Shown here piece after piece: positions 33,350-45,262 of a stretch of DNA of 64,000 nucleotides. Positions within the stretch are counted from its first letter, which is position 1, and each line of letters starts with the position of its first letter. The notes beneath the pieces were generated by a model. The model did not search any database, had not been told where the DNA came from, and saw nothing but the letters and a program-made list of their open reading frames with translations. Source of the stretch: Cymodocea nodosa (Eukaryota; Streptophyta; Magnoliopsida; Alismatales; Cymodoceaceae); the NCBI GenBank assembly GCA_036874045.1, contig CM072344.1, positions 4,498,501 through 4,562,500 on the forward strand, read 5' to 3'. Both the position numbers and the translations under genes were made by a program.

Positions 33350-35239
33350 TTTAGAATGAAAAAGTGCATAATATTAACAGTTAAATGATGGTTAATTACA
33401 TAATATTTAGCTTATCATATGAGAATTAAGCCATTATGTTATAATTGCACTATTATATGCTTTAATTAAAGAATCTGCTTAATTTTGGGGAATTAATGTT
33501 AATTTAGTACATTTCTAAACTGTTGGTAAGTTGCAAGCTGTGAAATTCTTAAGTATCCGAATTTTCTGTTATTTTGGACAGTTATGTTTAACATACCGAA
33601 CATGTATCGTACAATTATGTCTAAATTGTCGAACAGTTATGTTTTAAAAGAATATTTTATTATTTTCTGAAGTACACGTGTTGAAATCATAATGCATGAC
33701 TTAAGTGAACTTTCGGTGAGTTATCTATAACTATCCGAAATTGTAGGTGGGCATCGAATAGTTATATGTGTAACTCTCTGAAATCTCCTTTTACTTATAA
33801 AATAGCTGTGTGACATGTGTCAGGTTCTGGGAGAATGACTTAAGTGGATTTTCGATGAGTTATCTCTAACTATCTGAAATGCATCTAGGCATCGGATAGT
33901 TAGATAAGTAACTCTCTGAAATATTTCTTTTATTATAAAGCTATTGATGACACGTGTCGTGATTTGGAAAATTGACTTAAGTTATATAGCGGTGAGTTAT
34001 CTGTAACTATCCGAAATGCACCTAAGCATCGGATAGTTAAGTTTGTAAGTATCCAAAATGCACCTAAGCATCGGATAATTAAATTTATGCACGTGTTTTA
34101 TAGTTAAATCAACAAAGCAAGTCCATTGAGTTATCTGTAACTCCACAAACTATTTATTTTCTAATATGCCACTGTAGCGGTTGCAGAAACAGGACAGTTG
34201 GAAGGAAAAACCATCATCGCATGTATCACGCAAGGAGAAGAAATCATTGTCGTTGATATGAATGAAGGAAATCCAACCGACCATTCAAGCTAAAGCAGTT
34301 ACCACTGAAGAAATATAAAAGAAAAGAAGAAAAAGAAATGGTGTGTAGCCGATGGGTGTGGCTAGTGTGTGTAGAGGAGGATCACCGAGCTTTCTATAGC
34401 CAGCGTCAGCAATTCTCTGAAGTACCACACCAACCATCACCACCACCACCATAACCACCATAATCATCAACCATCGGAGGTTTGTGAGGATACTTTCTGA
34501 TGTCGGGTCGATTCCGAGCCAAACATAGTGCCTAACAACCACTGTAAGGAGTGATTGCGTCGTGGGAAGGGAAGCTATTTTCACCAAGCACCGACTCATA
34601 TCTTAGGAGATCGTAAAGCTTCTAGCCTTGGCTTCGAGTTGATGCCTGTATGTTGAAGAGGAGATCATCTTGCAATTCTAGACTCGCGATTCTATAGGGA
34701 TAGGAGGCAAAATTGTAAGTGGTTTAATTTTTAGTGGTGTAATCACGTCACATGTAGTGACGGAAGTATTTACTATCGACTGAGATTACTTTACATTTTA
34801 CCTTTCGCCCATTTCCATGTTCATATCAAAACAAAAATACCAAAACCAACTTATCTATGTTTATATTTTGTATTTGAGTGTTGTATTATTTGTTTTGTAT
34901 CGTGATTAATGTTATCTTTGTTAGTGTTGTGATTGTTTTATGTTTGTTTTAGTTTTACAGTTTACTGAAATTGGTTCGTTCAAAAGACTTAAAGATTTTA
35001 ATGGTTACTGTTTGAATTATATGAATGTTAGTATTGCCTAATGATAAATCCAGTGTTTACTAACATTAAAGAGCTTAATTGATGTTATTTACAATCTATG
35101 GAACCGCCCAATGGTTGGCCGAATTCCTCTGTAAATTAACTAAGTAAAAACAGAAGTAAACAAATCCTAGTTTTTCTAGCTCATTGCTAGGTAACTAATT
35201 CAAGTTTTTTGGTGCCATGTTGGAGATCCAAACAAGTTT
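33350..35239 (+). repeat. Left LTR of the Athila-type composite element
   Basis: Begins TTTAGAATGAAAAAGTGC, matching 58011 onward, and runs to the primer-binding region at 35242. Compared with the right LTR it lacks about 130 bases near 34080 (text with aatttaaatgttttattat) and several hundred bases after ggaaccgcccaatgg (35100), but it has two extra copies of a 136-bp tandem unit. The ends do not show clean TG...CA in this copy. Confidence 0.85.
33698..34090 (+). repeat. 136-bp tandem units with TAACTATCCGA/TCGGATAGTTA palindromes
   Basis: Three units start (a)tgacttaagt at about 33700, 33838 and 33973, the last followed by a short extra partial unit. Each contains TAACTATCCGA followed 12-15 bases later by TCGGATAGTTA or a near form, an 11-base inverted repeat. 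The right LTR has only one unit (58317-58440). Confidence 0.85.
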
Positions 35240-35262
35240 TCTAGCGTCGTTGCCCGGGAATT
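35171..35262 (+). other. Primer-binding site with two decayed repeats before it
   Basis: TAGCGTCGTTGCCCGGGA at 35242-35259 corresponds to the TGGCGCCGTTGCCGGGGA site of Athila/Tat gypsy elements, which pairs with the 3' end of a tRNA (aspartate type by memory). Two similar words precede it at about 32-base spacing: ttctagctcattgctaggtaac (35172) and tttggtgccatgttggaga (35206). Confidence 0.75.
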
Positions 35263-35335
35263 CATATAAGTAACTATTAGAGCTATTTTGTTTTAATAGA
35301 CAGAGTGTTGTGTGTTTTCTTCTGTAATTGAGAAT

Positions 35336-36328
35336 ATGGCATATGCTTATGCTCAAAGATTTTTGAAACCTGTAGTTAGCATATGTGAATTCTGCAATTC
35401 TAAAGGTCACGACATTTCTGAATGTTTGAAATTGAGACGTTTGTAGATGGCTAGATCCCATGAACAACAAATGAATTATCCTCAATATAATAGAGCCGAG
35501 TATGAGAATCCTATAGTTTACCCAACTGATGGTCAATATAGAATGTGTAATATGTTGAGAGACACTGAAGTTTGGGATAGGTATGACAGACTGGAGCGTA
35601 GTATAGAGCAAAACCTGGACAAACTAGAATACTTTATGTGTCAGCAACAAGAAATCAACCAATTAAACTATAAGGAAGCATATTTAGAACCTAAATTGGA
35701 TATAATTTACGAAACTGAAAAAGCCATAATGAAAATTAATCAAAAATTGAATGCAATGAGATTAGATGATTTGGAAAGAAAACTAAAAGCATTGGACAAA
35801 TATACAATGAAAATACAAGTTATGCAATAGGACAATGGAAATTATAATGTTATAGATCTGCATAATTTGCAAAATATACAGCTAAAAGAAAATACTAATG
35901 CAAGAGAATTTAAAGAATGCACTTTAAAACTAAAAACAATTGAAGATCATAATCACGAAAATGATATACAAAAACATCATGAGAGTAACGAAAATCTAGA
36001 AGATGTATGTGCAACATTAAGATCTGGAACTGATATACCACCAAGAACTCAAAATGAAATAAATATGAAGGTGGATAAGAGTAAAAATGAAAATGATAAT
36101 GAAAATGTAATAACTGAAAATCTAGAAATCACTGAAGAACAATCTGAATCTGCTAATGAGGCTAAAAATAATCAAACAAATCAACTGAAAGAAAAAGAAT
36201 CTTTTAAATCACAATCTTTAGCACCCTATCCTAAAAGATTACAACAAACAATACTTGAAAAACAAGAAAAAATCAGAGAATTTTTTGAAAAAGTACAAGT
36301 TAACATTCCTTTGTTAGATCTATTGTAG
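35336..36328 (+). pseudogene. Athila ORF1 start: zinc knuckle and coiled linker (gag C-terminal part)
   Basis: The frame opens with ATG at 35336, only 75 bases after the primer-binding site, and reads MAYAYAQRFLKPVVSI, then the zinc knuckle CEFCNSKGHDISEC (CX2CX4HX4C). A Glu/Lys/Gln-rich, coiled-coil-like part follows (about 35450-35830), then an Asn/Glu-rich linker with ATLRSGTDIPPRTQNE (36010-36060), which equals the AITLRSGK signature of Athila gag before the protease. It is one frame interrupted by three stops, all TAG (35444, 35828, 36326). The capsid domain that normally precedes the zinc knuckle is absent here and is found at 43793-45076. The frame continues directly into the protease. 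Confidence 0.8.
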
Positions 36329-39300
36329 AAAATGCTACTTTGTCCTAAATTTCTGAAGGATTGATGTACTAAGAAAAGAGAGCGAAAGGTTCTTAGAAAG
36401 GTCTCTTTAGCTGAGCAAAGTAGTTCCCTATTTCTACAACAAATTCCTAAAAAATTATCTAATCCTGGAATCCCTGTTATATCATGCACTATAGGAAATA
36501 CCATTCTAGAAAGAACCTTAATAGACTTAGGTGTAGGTATAAATGTTATGCCAAGTGATATATTTGCATCCTTAGGATTAGAAGGCTTGACTCCTACTAG
36601 TACAGCTATTCAATTAGCTGATAGAAGTAAAAGATACCCTAGAGGAAAAATAGAGGATGTCTTAATTAAAATCAAAAACTTTATATATCCTATTGATATT
36701 GTAATTTTGGATTCCTAACAAATTAAGCATAAAAATAGTGATACATCTTTAATTTTAGCAAGGCCATTTTTAGTAACATCAGGGGCTGTTATAAATTGTA
36801 AAACTGGAGTAATGAAGTTAGCATATGGTAATGAGGATACTCAATTAAATATTTTCAAACTAGAAAGGTTTAAGGAGTTAGAAATGTCCTTACATACCAT
36901 AGACTTTTTAGAGGATGAAGGAGATATGTTAGAGGGTGTGATTCAAGAAGAATTAAATAGACAAATCAATTCTGAAACTTTAAAGGAAAGTGAAAGCATA
37001 AATATAGAAGGAGATTTGGAAGAAATTAATTTAGAAAATGATGATGTTCAATTAGGAGCTTTAGCTTCTGATGGGCAACATTTAGAATTAAAACATTTAC
37101 CTCCTGAATTAACCTATATATTTCTAGAAGAGAAATGAACTTGTCCAATCATTATTGCTTTAGATTTAAAAGAGGATCAAATAGTTAAATTAAAAGATGT
37201 AGTAAAAAGTTATAAAGAAGTAATAGGATGCACTATGATTGATATAAAAGGGTTAAGTTCAACTTTATGCTGTCACCACATTTATTTAGAAGAGAATGCT
37301 AAACCTGTTAGAATTCCTGAGAGGAGATTAAATCCAAACCTTAAAGAAGTAGTCAGGAAGGAAATAGTGAAATGGTTAGATAATGACAATTTATTCGATT
37401 TTTGATAGCTCGTGGGTTAGCTCAATCCATGTAGTTCCTAAGAAATAAGGATTAACAGTTATTAGGAATGAAAGTCAAGACTTGACACCTACTAGAATTC
37501 AATCAGGCTGGAGAGTATGTATAGACTATAGAAAGCTGAATGTTGTGACTAGGAAAGATCATTTTTGCTTACCTTTTATAGATCAAATGCTGGAAAGATT
37601 AGTAGGGCAAGAATATTTTTGTTTCCTAGACGGGTATTCAGGTTATAATCAAATTCTAGTAGCATTAGAGGATCAAGAGAAAACAACTTTCACCTGTCCT
37701 AATGGAACTTATGCTTTTAAGAGAATGCCATTCAGATTATGCAATGCACCAGCTACCTTTCAAAGGTGTATGCAAGGCATATTTACTAGAATGACTGAAG
37801 ATTTTTTAGAAATATTTATGGATGATTTTACTGTATATGGCAACTCATATGAAGTTTGTTTAAAAAATTTAGACCAAATATTAAAATGCTGTGTGGAAAA
37901 AAATCTGGTTTTAAATTGGGAAAAATGTCACTTCATGGTTAAACAAGGAATAGTCTTAGGGCATGTTGTTTCTAAGAAAGGGTTGGAAGTAGATAAAGCT
38001 AAAATAGAAGTAATTTCTAATCTACTAGAACCTAAATCAGTAAAAGATATTAGATCATTTCTAGGACATGCTGGTTTTTATAAAAGATTTATTAAAGACT
38101 TTAGCAAAATAGCTAGACCTTTAACTAATCTATTAAAAGATTCTCATTTAACTTTGATAAAAATTGCAAGGAAGCATTTTTCAGACTTAAAACTAGCTTA
38201 ATTTCAACTCCTATAATTCAAGCACCTGATTGGAGCCATCCATTTGAATTAATGTGTGATGTATCTGATTTTGCTGTAGGGGTAGTGTTGGGACAAAAGA
38301 TAGAAAAATCTCCTAAAATGATTCATTATGCAAGCAAAACCTTAAATGATGCTCAAGTTAATTACACAACTACTGAAAAAGAACTATTAGCTGTTGTGTT
38401 TGCCTTAGAAAAGTTTAGATCATATCTGATTGGAGCTAAAGTAATAGTATACACGGATCATTCAGCTTTAAAACATCTAATAGCAAAAAAAGAGATGAAG
38501 CCTAGATTGATCCGATGGATATTATTATTACAAGAATTTGATCTAGAAATTAAAGATAAAAAAGGTTGTGAGAATGTGTAGTAGATCATTTATCAAGATT
38601 ACAAATAGAAAAATCAAATATTGAAATTAAGGATAATTTTCCTGATGAACAATTAATGACCATCAACACAATACCTTGGTATGCAGACATAGTTAATTAC
38701 TTAGTTACTGGTTTAACACCTAAGGATTGGAATAGACAGGATAAGAAATTATTTTTTTTAAGAGTAAAATATTACTATTGGGAAGACCCATACTTATTTA
38801 AGAAATGTCCTGATCTGGTTTTAAGGAGGTGTGTTCCAAAAACTGAATATCAGAGCATATTGTCTTTCTGTCATGACCAAGCTTGTGGAGGACATTTTGG
38901 CTCAGGGAAAACTACTGCAAAAATTCTGCAATGTGGATTTTATTGGCCAACACTATTCAAAGATGTTCATAAATTTTGCTTAAGTTGTTTAAGATGTCAA
39001 CAAATAGGAAGAATATCAAAGAGGAATATGATGCCTCTTAATCCTATTGTTGAGGTTGAAATCTTTGATGTGTGGGGAATAGATTTTATGGGTCCATTTC
39101 CTATGTCTAATCAATTTAATTACATATTGTTAGGGGTGCATTATCTATCTAAATGGATAGAAGCTATTCCTACAAAAACTAATGACAACAAAGTGGTAAT
39201 ACAATTTATAAAAACCAATATATTTACTAGATTTGGAATACCTAAAGCTATTATCAGTGATAGAGGAACTCATTTCTGTAATAGAAGTTTTGAAGCCTTA

Positions 39301-39978
39301 ATGAAGAAATATGGAGTAAACCACAAAATTGCAACATCATATCATCTGCAAACAAGTGGACAAGTAGAAAGTGCTAACAAACAAATTAAGTTAATCTTAG
39401 AAAAAGTAGTAAATCCTACTAGAATAGATTGGGCTAATAGATTGATAGATGCACTTTGGGCTTATAGAACTGCTTATAAGACAAGTTTAGGTATGTCACT
39501 TTTTAGGCTAGTATATGGAAAAAGTTGTCATTTACCAGTTGAAATAGAACATAAAGCTTATTGGGCATTAAAAACTCTAAACACTAATTTAAATCAAGCT
39601 GCTGAAAATAGGAAAATGCAATTAATTGAATTAGAAGAATTTAGAGATGAAGCTTATTCGAAGACTGTAAGAGAAAAAGAGAAAATGAAATTCTAGCATG
39701 TTAGGAAAATTATTCCAAAAAGCTTTAAAATAGGACAAGAAGTATATTTTTACATGGCTAGACTCCATAACCATCTAGGAAAATTAAGATCTAGATGGGT
39801 AGGACCTTACATAGTTCGAAATATTTATCCCTATGGAGCTATTGAGATTGAAAATCCTAAAAATCAGAATATCTTTAAAGTAAATGGACAAAGACTTAGA
39901 CCAATTCTGAAAATACCAAAAAGCTCCTTTGGAATTATAGAAGAAGTCAGAGTAGAGAACTACTCGAGCTTTACTTAG
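36329..39978 (+). pseudogene. Athila pol, copy 1: protease, RT, RNase H, integrase
   Basis: Domains in order: protease (36500-36800, LIDLGVGINVMP, then RYPRGKIEDVLIKI; the family has DLGAS in place of DTG), an acidic spacer (36812-37138), RT (37200-38100, GWRVCIDYRKLN, IFMDDFTVYG catalytic block), RNase H (38240-38580, [11 protein letters not shown]), and integrase (38656-39978). The integrase has an HHCC finger ([11 protein letters not shown] ... [11 protein letters not shown]), DD35E residues in [16 protein letters not shown] and QVESAN, and a C-terminal GPYIV segment. Together these would make and integrate cDNA. It is broken by TGA 36361, TAA 36718, TGA 37136, a two-base deletion near 37390, TAA 37445, one-base losses near 38142 and 38578, and TAG 39694. 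A more continuous copy lies at 50739. Confidence 0.92.
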
Positions 39979-40292
39979 TAAGAAATCAGTTTTTATTTTA
40001 TTTTCATATATAAAAAAAAAATTTAAATTAAAAAATTATAAAATATAAAAAAAAACGTTGCGGTTCAAGCGACTAGATCCATTGATATGATTGGAACATA
40101 AAAAATCTATATTAATTTTCAGTAAAAAAATTTTTTGGTTTTACCGAAACTTAGTAACGGTTCAATCGAAGAAAAAAAAAAAAAGAAAGTCGGTCTGACC
40201 AAAACATAATATCGGTTAAATCGGTAAAAATCAAAAAAAGAAAACCTATTATCTTAAGTATTCATTATTATTATTATATCTGTTTGTACGGG

Positions 40293-40389
40293 AAGTTCGT
40301 TGAGTTACACTTAACTCAACGAACTTACTCCGTTGAGTCTTGAGTTAGTCAATGAGCTTATTCTGTTGAGTTAGCTGTAACTCAACGGA
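40293..40389 (+). repeat. Hairpin repeats between integrase and accessory ORF
   Basis: AAGTTCGTTGAGTTA and TAACTCAACGAACTT form a perfect 15-base inverted repeat with a four-base loop (40293-40326). A second, nearly perfect one, CTGTTGAGTTA/TAACTCAACGGAG, follows at 40363-40389. The core is shared with the other inter-ORF spacers of this element. Confidence 0.95.
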
Positions 40390-40570
40390 GTATTGTAGCT
40401 AAGACTACGGATGAGAGAGCAATAGTTGGTTCGGGAAATGACCCGATTACCCACCTAAACTTAGGGCTTATTTAGACTAAAACTTAGGATTTTGGGGCAT
40501 TATCTAGCAGATCAGTTAGAACTTAGAACAGAAAGATCAGAGCGATTCTGTGTCGTTGTGTAATTCCACG

Positions 40571-42774
40571 ATGAGGAAGATGACACCCAAGTTTTGGAAA
40601 GATGTAGTTGACACAACACAGTTTCTAAAAGAGTCAGAGGAATGGCACATGCGATAGAAGATTCGGAACACGACAAGAGAAAAAGAGCTACAGAAGGTAG
40701 AATCTGAACTCTTCAACTTGAGAAAATTTTTAGTTGATTTGGGTATACAAATACCCTAGATAGTAGAAACAAAAATCAAAGTAGCAATAGAAATTGTTTT
40801 AGGCAAAGAAAGAAAAATTAGGCCAAACAATGAAGTAGCCCTAGAGCTAATCCAACGCAAAGCCAGATTATGGTTCAAAAAGTGCATTGTTAGTCGCACA
40901 ATAAGGCGACAGCAACAAGTAGTGGAAGAACAAGAGGAGCCGACTGCTGAAAGACCTGTTCCTGAGGAACAGTAGCCAAGACCTTTAGTTCCACCATTTA
41001 GGCCGTTGGCACAAGCAGCAATGTTGGGGCCTTCAACTGAAGAGGAATTAAAAGAATTTCAAGGACTAGTTCAAGTTGGGAAAAACCAAGGTGAACTAAA
41101 AGATTTAGCAGTAGCCAAAACACATCTCGTATTTGATGCACTTCGCAAGAAGAGGGCTGTAGAAAAGTTGAAAGCTCAATATAAAATCAAAGTAGAACAG
41201 CATCAAGAAACCACTATTAGATTTGCTGCAAGAGGAGAAGCTGAAGCTGGTCCTTCGAGACTAGCAAATATTGAAAAAATTAAACAAGAAGAGCCAGTAC
41301 CTATGGCTCAAAGGCGTGCAGAGCCATTGTTTTTAGATTTAATCTCAAAAGAAGAAGAGGAAGACCAGACACAATTAATCAGACGAAGGAAAGGAAAAGA
41401 GATAGTGCCTAAATGTCAAAAGGAGATTAAATTTGAAGTACCAATATCAATAGGGCCTGTGGAGCCAATTTTTATAAACTTGTTATCCGATTTTGAGGAT
41501 GAGCAGGAGCAGCAGCAACAAAAGCAAAGAGAAGAAGAAAAACAGGCTGAAATTAGTCTACAGCTTGTACAAGAAGAAAAAATAGAAATTAGGGTAGAAA
41601 TTGAATTGCCCGTGACTCCATCACAATCTGCCTCAGAATCAGAAAGAACAGTGACAGTGCAGATTGGTAGTCAGGAGGAAGAAGAAAAAACAGAAAATGA
41701 ACAAGAAGCTGAATGAAGCCATTTGGACAAAAATGACTTTGCAGATTCAACTGAATTAAATGAAACAATTCAAGACAGAGTGGAGAGTTCTGCTGGCTCA
41801 CCACCATAGACAAAAGCAGAAGCAAATGTTCAAGAATCTGCAGAACATTTTCAGCAAGTTCAAGTTCAGCCTATGGAAGAGGAAGATCAAGAACAAATTC
41901 CTCTAGAACAACACTGTCACATTTCTGACTCGACTGAAGCAACAATTCTGAATGAAGTACATTTTTGGAGTCAGGAAGCTTATAATAAATACCAAGAGAT
42001 TAGGGGTTATGATATCATATATAGTAGACCAGTAAATTGGGACGGAATGCAAGAAATTAAGAAATTATTTGAGTTCCAAGGTCTACTACAAATTATTTCT
42101 CAATAGAGAGGGCATGCAGTATATGAGAATCTAATGCCTTGTTTTTATGCAAATTTAAGAGAAGAAGAAGGACAATTAATTTCCAATGTCGAGGAAGCTA
42201 ATGTACAGATAACACCTGAGCTTCTCCACAACATTTTTGAATTAAAGAATGAAGGAAAGGAAATTTTGGAAAGCACAACTACCATTGAATGGACAAAGTA
42301 GGAAATCAAGGACAGTTTGGCTATCAATCCTGGTGTACCTTTATTAAATAGATTGAAGCATTTAAATGGTAAAGCACACATGGTAGCCAACATTTTGATT
42401 AAGAATGTCTATCAACGACAAGGCCATGACATAGAACTAAGTCAATTTGTCAAATGGGCCACATATGCAGTTGTAAATAGAATTCAAATAAATTGGTCTG
42501 CAGTTTTTATCTCCAAGCTGAGAACAATGAAGAAGAAATTATTTTATGGAGATTTGATTCCAATGCTGATGGTGGATTGTATCGATTTCACTAAATGGGC
42601 ATAAAAAAGGATCAGATCAAGAACCATTTCAGTGAAAGAGTACAGAAATTTTGTAGCTGTAGAGATTGCTGCACCTTCTAGAGGCATTACAGGAGCTGTA
42701 AAGAGGATAGAACAATTAGAGCAGCAATTAGAGAGACTCCATAAGGAAGTAGATGAACTTAGGAGTAGAGACTA
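40571..42774 (+). pseudogene. Athila accessory ORF after pol (plant transposon protein-like)
   Basis: One continuous frame starts MRKMTPKFWKDVVD and ends LHKEVDELRSRD. Its N-terminal half is highly charged (Glu/Gln/Lys-rich, several low-complexity E runs, PVTPSQSASESE). Its C-terminal half is ordered-looking (LNEVHFWSQEAYNKYQEIRGYD, LNRLKHLNGKAHMVANILI, LFYGDLIPMLMVDCIDFTKW) and ends in a short coiled coil. The C-terminal half resembles, from memory, the 'putative plant transposon protein' domain found next to Athila gag-pol; an envelope-like role is not supported because no signal peptide or transmembrane segment is visible. Eight in-frame stops (six TAG, one TGA, one TAA), no frameshift. 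A deleted second copy lies at 54684-54898. Confidence 0.65.
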
Positions 42775-43792
42775 AATTGTATTGTTCGTCTACTTTTATA
42801 TATTTGTATGAAAAATATCTGATTTGATTGTACTATAATTGATTCATATGAATGAATATATATTTTTCAGATATACTTTTCATGCATGTTTAGAATGATG
42901 AAATGGATGAACTATATTGAATATTATATAATTTGTGGAACATTATGCATGAATGTTTAAAAAGATTTACAGCTTGCTGAATGATAGGATTAAATAATAG
43001 ATGCTTGAAAATATCTGTATGCTACAAGGTAAAATGTAAATTCTGCATAACATGAAATGAACTGCAAGTTAAATATTTATATAATGTTCAGATTTAAATG
43101 AATTTTGATTAGAATGCTGCATTAATGACATGTATTTAACTTTATTTCAGTTAGTAGAATGTAGGAAGAAAAAAACATAGAGGTACTTATGAGGAGTATA
43201 CTTAGAGGTTGCCAAGTGTTAACTCAACGAAGTAAGTTCGTTGAGTTAAACTTAACTCCACGAGGTCAGTAATATAATATAAGGTCACTCCATTGAGTTA
43301 TCTATAACTCAACGAAGTTAGTCCATGGAGTTAGAAACAATAACTGACATTGTTCCGTTGAGTTATCTATAACTCAACGAGGTTAGTTCGTGAATTAAGT
43401 AGAACGGTTATTCTTTTAACCATGAACGAAACTTCGTCGATTTAGCGGTTACCAAAATTTGAAATTAGTAGTGGTACACATACCCATAGAAACATGAACC
43501 ACAATGCACATTGCAAGACACGTTCTTACAACGAGATTTATTCACTTTATGGATGTGCATCATATATATAAAACAGAATGTTATTTATGAGTTACCAGCA
43601 CTTTTAAAAGAAAGGAGAGAAGCGTTGAAGGAACTAGAAGGAGAAGCAGCTGATTCGACTTCATCCGTCAACAAATATTTACTAAATGGAAAGCTTCACA
43701 CTGGTATGTAATTAATCTTCTGCTGTTTATTTATGAGCACATGGACTCGTTCTCTGAGTACTAAACGATTAGTAAGAATACCTACCTAAGAA
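42775..43792 (+). other. Spacer with three hairpin repeats before the capsid ORF
   Basis: AT-rich non-coding stretch. Inverted repeats: TTAACTCAACGAA/TTCGTTGAGTTAA at 43219-43249 (13 bases, loop of five), TTGAGTTAT/ATAACTCAA at about 43293-43312, and CGTTGAGTTAT/ATAACTCAACG at 43356-43379. A tttatttcag acceptor-like word lies at 43141. A 66-codon ORF (43511-43711, with LLKERREALKELEGEA) ends at a donor-like gtatgt. It may be an upstream part of the capsid frame, but joining at the obvious GT-AG sites does not keep frame. Confidence 0.7.
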
Positions 43793-45076
43793 TATTCAAC
43801 ACAGAGGCGTATTGAAACATTTTCTGAACTAGACTTTAACGAAATCCTTTGGGGTGTAGCTAACCTTTCTTTAAAAGAGAACGTAGAGATGGCTGCTCTA
43901 GTAGAAAAACCATTAGGAGAAATTCTGTATCCTGAATTAGTTGATGAACTTTCATGTATTCGATTGCCAAACTTTGAGGGAGATAAGTTTGAACTGAAAT
44001 CTAATTATATTAGTCAATTGCCACATTTTCATGGATTAGAAAGAGAGGATGCCTATTATTTCCTTAGAGAATTTAATGAAGTTTGTCAAATAATGAAAAT
44101 GCCAAACATGAGTATAGATGCTGTTAAACTTAGATATATCCCTTTTGCTTTAAAAGACATAGCTAAGAGATGGTTATATACTCTGTCGCCTGATTCAATT
44201 TCTACATGGACTGAATTTTGCTTTATTTTTCTAGAAAAATATTATCCAACACATCAAACGATTAAAAAGAAAAAAGAAATATTAATGTGTAGCCAAAAAT
44301 AGGGTGAATCATTCTGAAAATATTTTGAAAGATTTAAAGATTTACTGACTCAATGTCTACATCATGTAATGAGTAAAGCACAATTAATAGGTATAATTTA
44401 TGAAGGCATAGATGTTTCAACGAAATCTTTATTAGAATCTACTTGTCAAAATGGATTTCTAAAACTATGTAGTGAAGAAGCATGGACATATTTAGAAAAC
44501 TTTGCAAAAAGAACTACATAGTGGGAAAACTCGACTGAAGCTATTGTAGATAAAAGAATATTGCCAAGAGGAATGCATGAAATAGATTCAAGTACTATGC
44601 TTGAAGTGAAATTAACTGAATTAACAAAGAAAATAGAAGAGTTATCATTAAATCAAAAGCTAGCAAAAAAGAATGCAAACACTAATGATTTAGATATTAT
44701 TTATGCTAGAAACCAGAAAGATAACTTTGGAAATTCTTATAATCCTAATTAGAGAAATCACCTAAATTTATCTTGGAGAAACAACAATTTCCAGAGAGGA
44801 AAAAATATAAATGAGAAGAATATAAGTTATGAAGCATTACTTGAACAAGGATCTAGAATAGAGAAATTAGAAAAGATAATCCAACAATTAAACAATCATT
44901 TGGATTTTGTATTTGGAAATGCTGCAATTCAAAATCAGAATAGAAATATACCACTTAGACAGAAGGAATCAATGGAAGTTAGACCTACTGGAGGATTGCC
45001 AGTACAAGCAATACCTAACCTTGTCAATAGAACTGTTAATGAAATTGATACCTCTTCTGGGAGGATAGTTGAATAA
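43793..45076 (+). pseudogene. Athila gag capsid domain, located downstream of pol
   Basis: The frame opens after a TAA near 43790 and reads RRIETFSELDFNEILWGV before MAALVEKPLGEI (ATG 43889). The Retrotrans_gag core follows: LPHFHGLEREDAYYFLREFNEVC, LRYIPFALKDIAKRWLYTL, SISTWTEFCFIFLEKYYP, then FERFKDLLTQCLHH, GIIYEGIDVSTKSLLES. These match the Athila form FHGLPxEDPxxHL..F, K..FPFSLxxxAxxWL, W..L...FL.KYFP, ERFK.LL..CPHH, FY.GL. It ends with a coiled part (LEKIIQQLNNHLDF) and a TAA. Stops inside: TAG 44300, TGA 44315, TAG 44519, TAG 44750. Capsid normally precedes the zinc knuckle in the same ORF. Here they are 8 kb apart and in the reverse order. Confidence 0.85.
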
Positions 45077-45137
45077 AGCAGTATAACTGAAATAACAATA
45101 TATATATATAAGTTTATTTATAGTTAATAGTATCATA

Positions 45138-45195
45138 GAGTTAGTTCTTAACTCAACAAACTTAGTCCGTTGAGTTATGCCCTAACTCCACGAGG
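45138..45195 (+). repeat. Hairpin repeat between capsid ORF and F-box-like ORF
   Basis: TTAACTCAAC/GTTGAGTTA with an 11-base loop, followed by ccctaactccacgagg, a decayed further half. Same family as the repeats at 40293 and 43219. Confidence 0.85.
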
Positions 45196-45262
45196 GTGTG
45201 AAGTAGTTATGTTAATTTTTGTCTCTACTAAAATTTTTGTTTGTGTTATACAGAATTAATAA

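Noticed and set aside
41589..41825. 78-codon minus-strand ORF
   Set aside because: Shadow of the Glu/Gln-rich accessory ORF.
40571..42774. Accessory ORF as an envelope gene
   Set aside because: No signal peptide, transmembrane segment or glycosylation-rich ectodomain is visible, although the position after pol would fit.
43511..43804. Intron joining the 66-codon ORF to the capsid ORF
   Set aside because: The obvious GT-AG pair (gtatgt to cacag) does not join the two frames. Possible only with another site or after frame loss.
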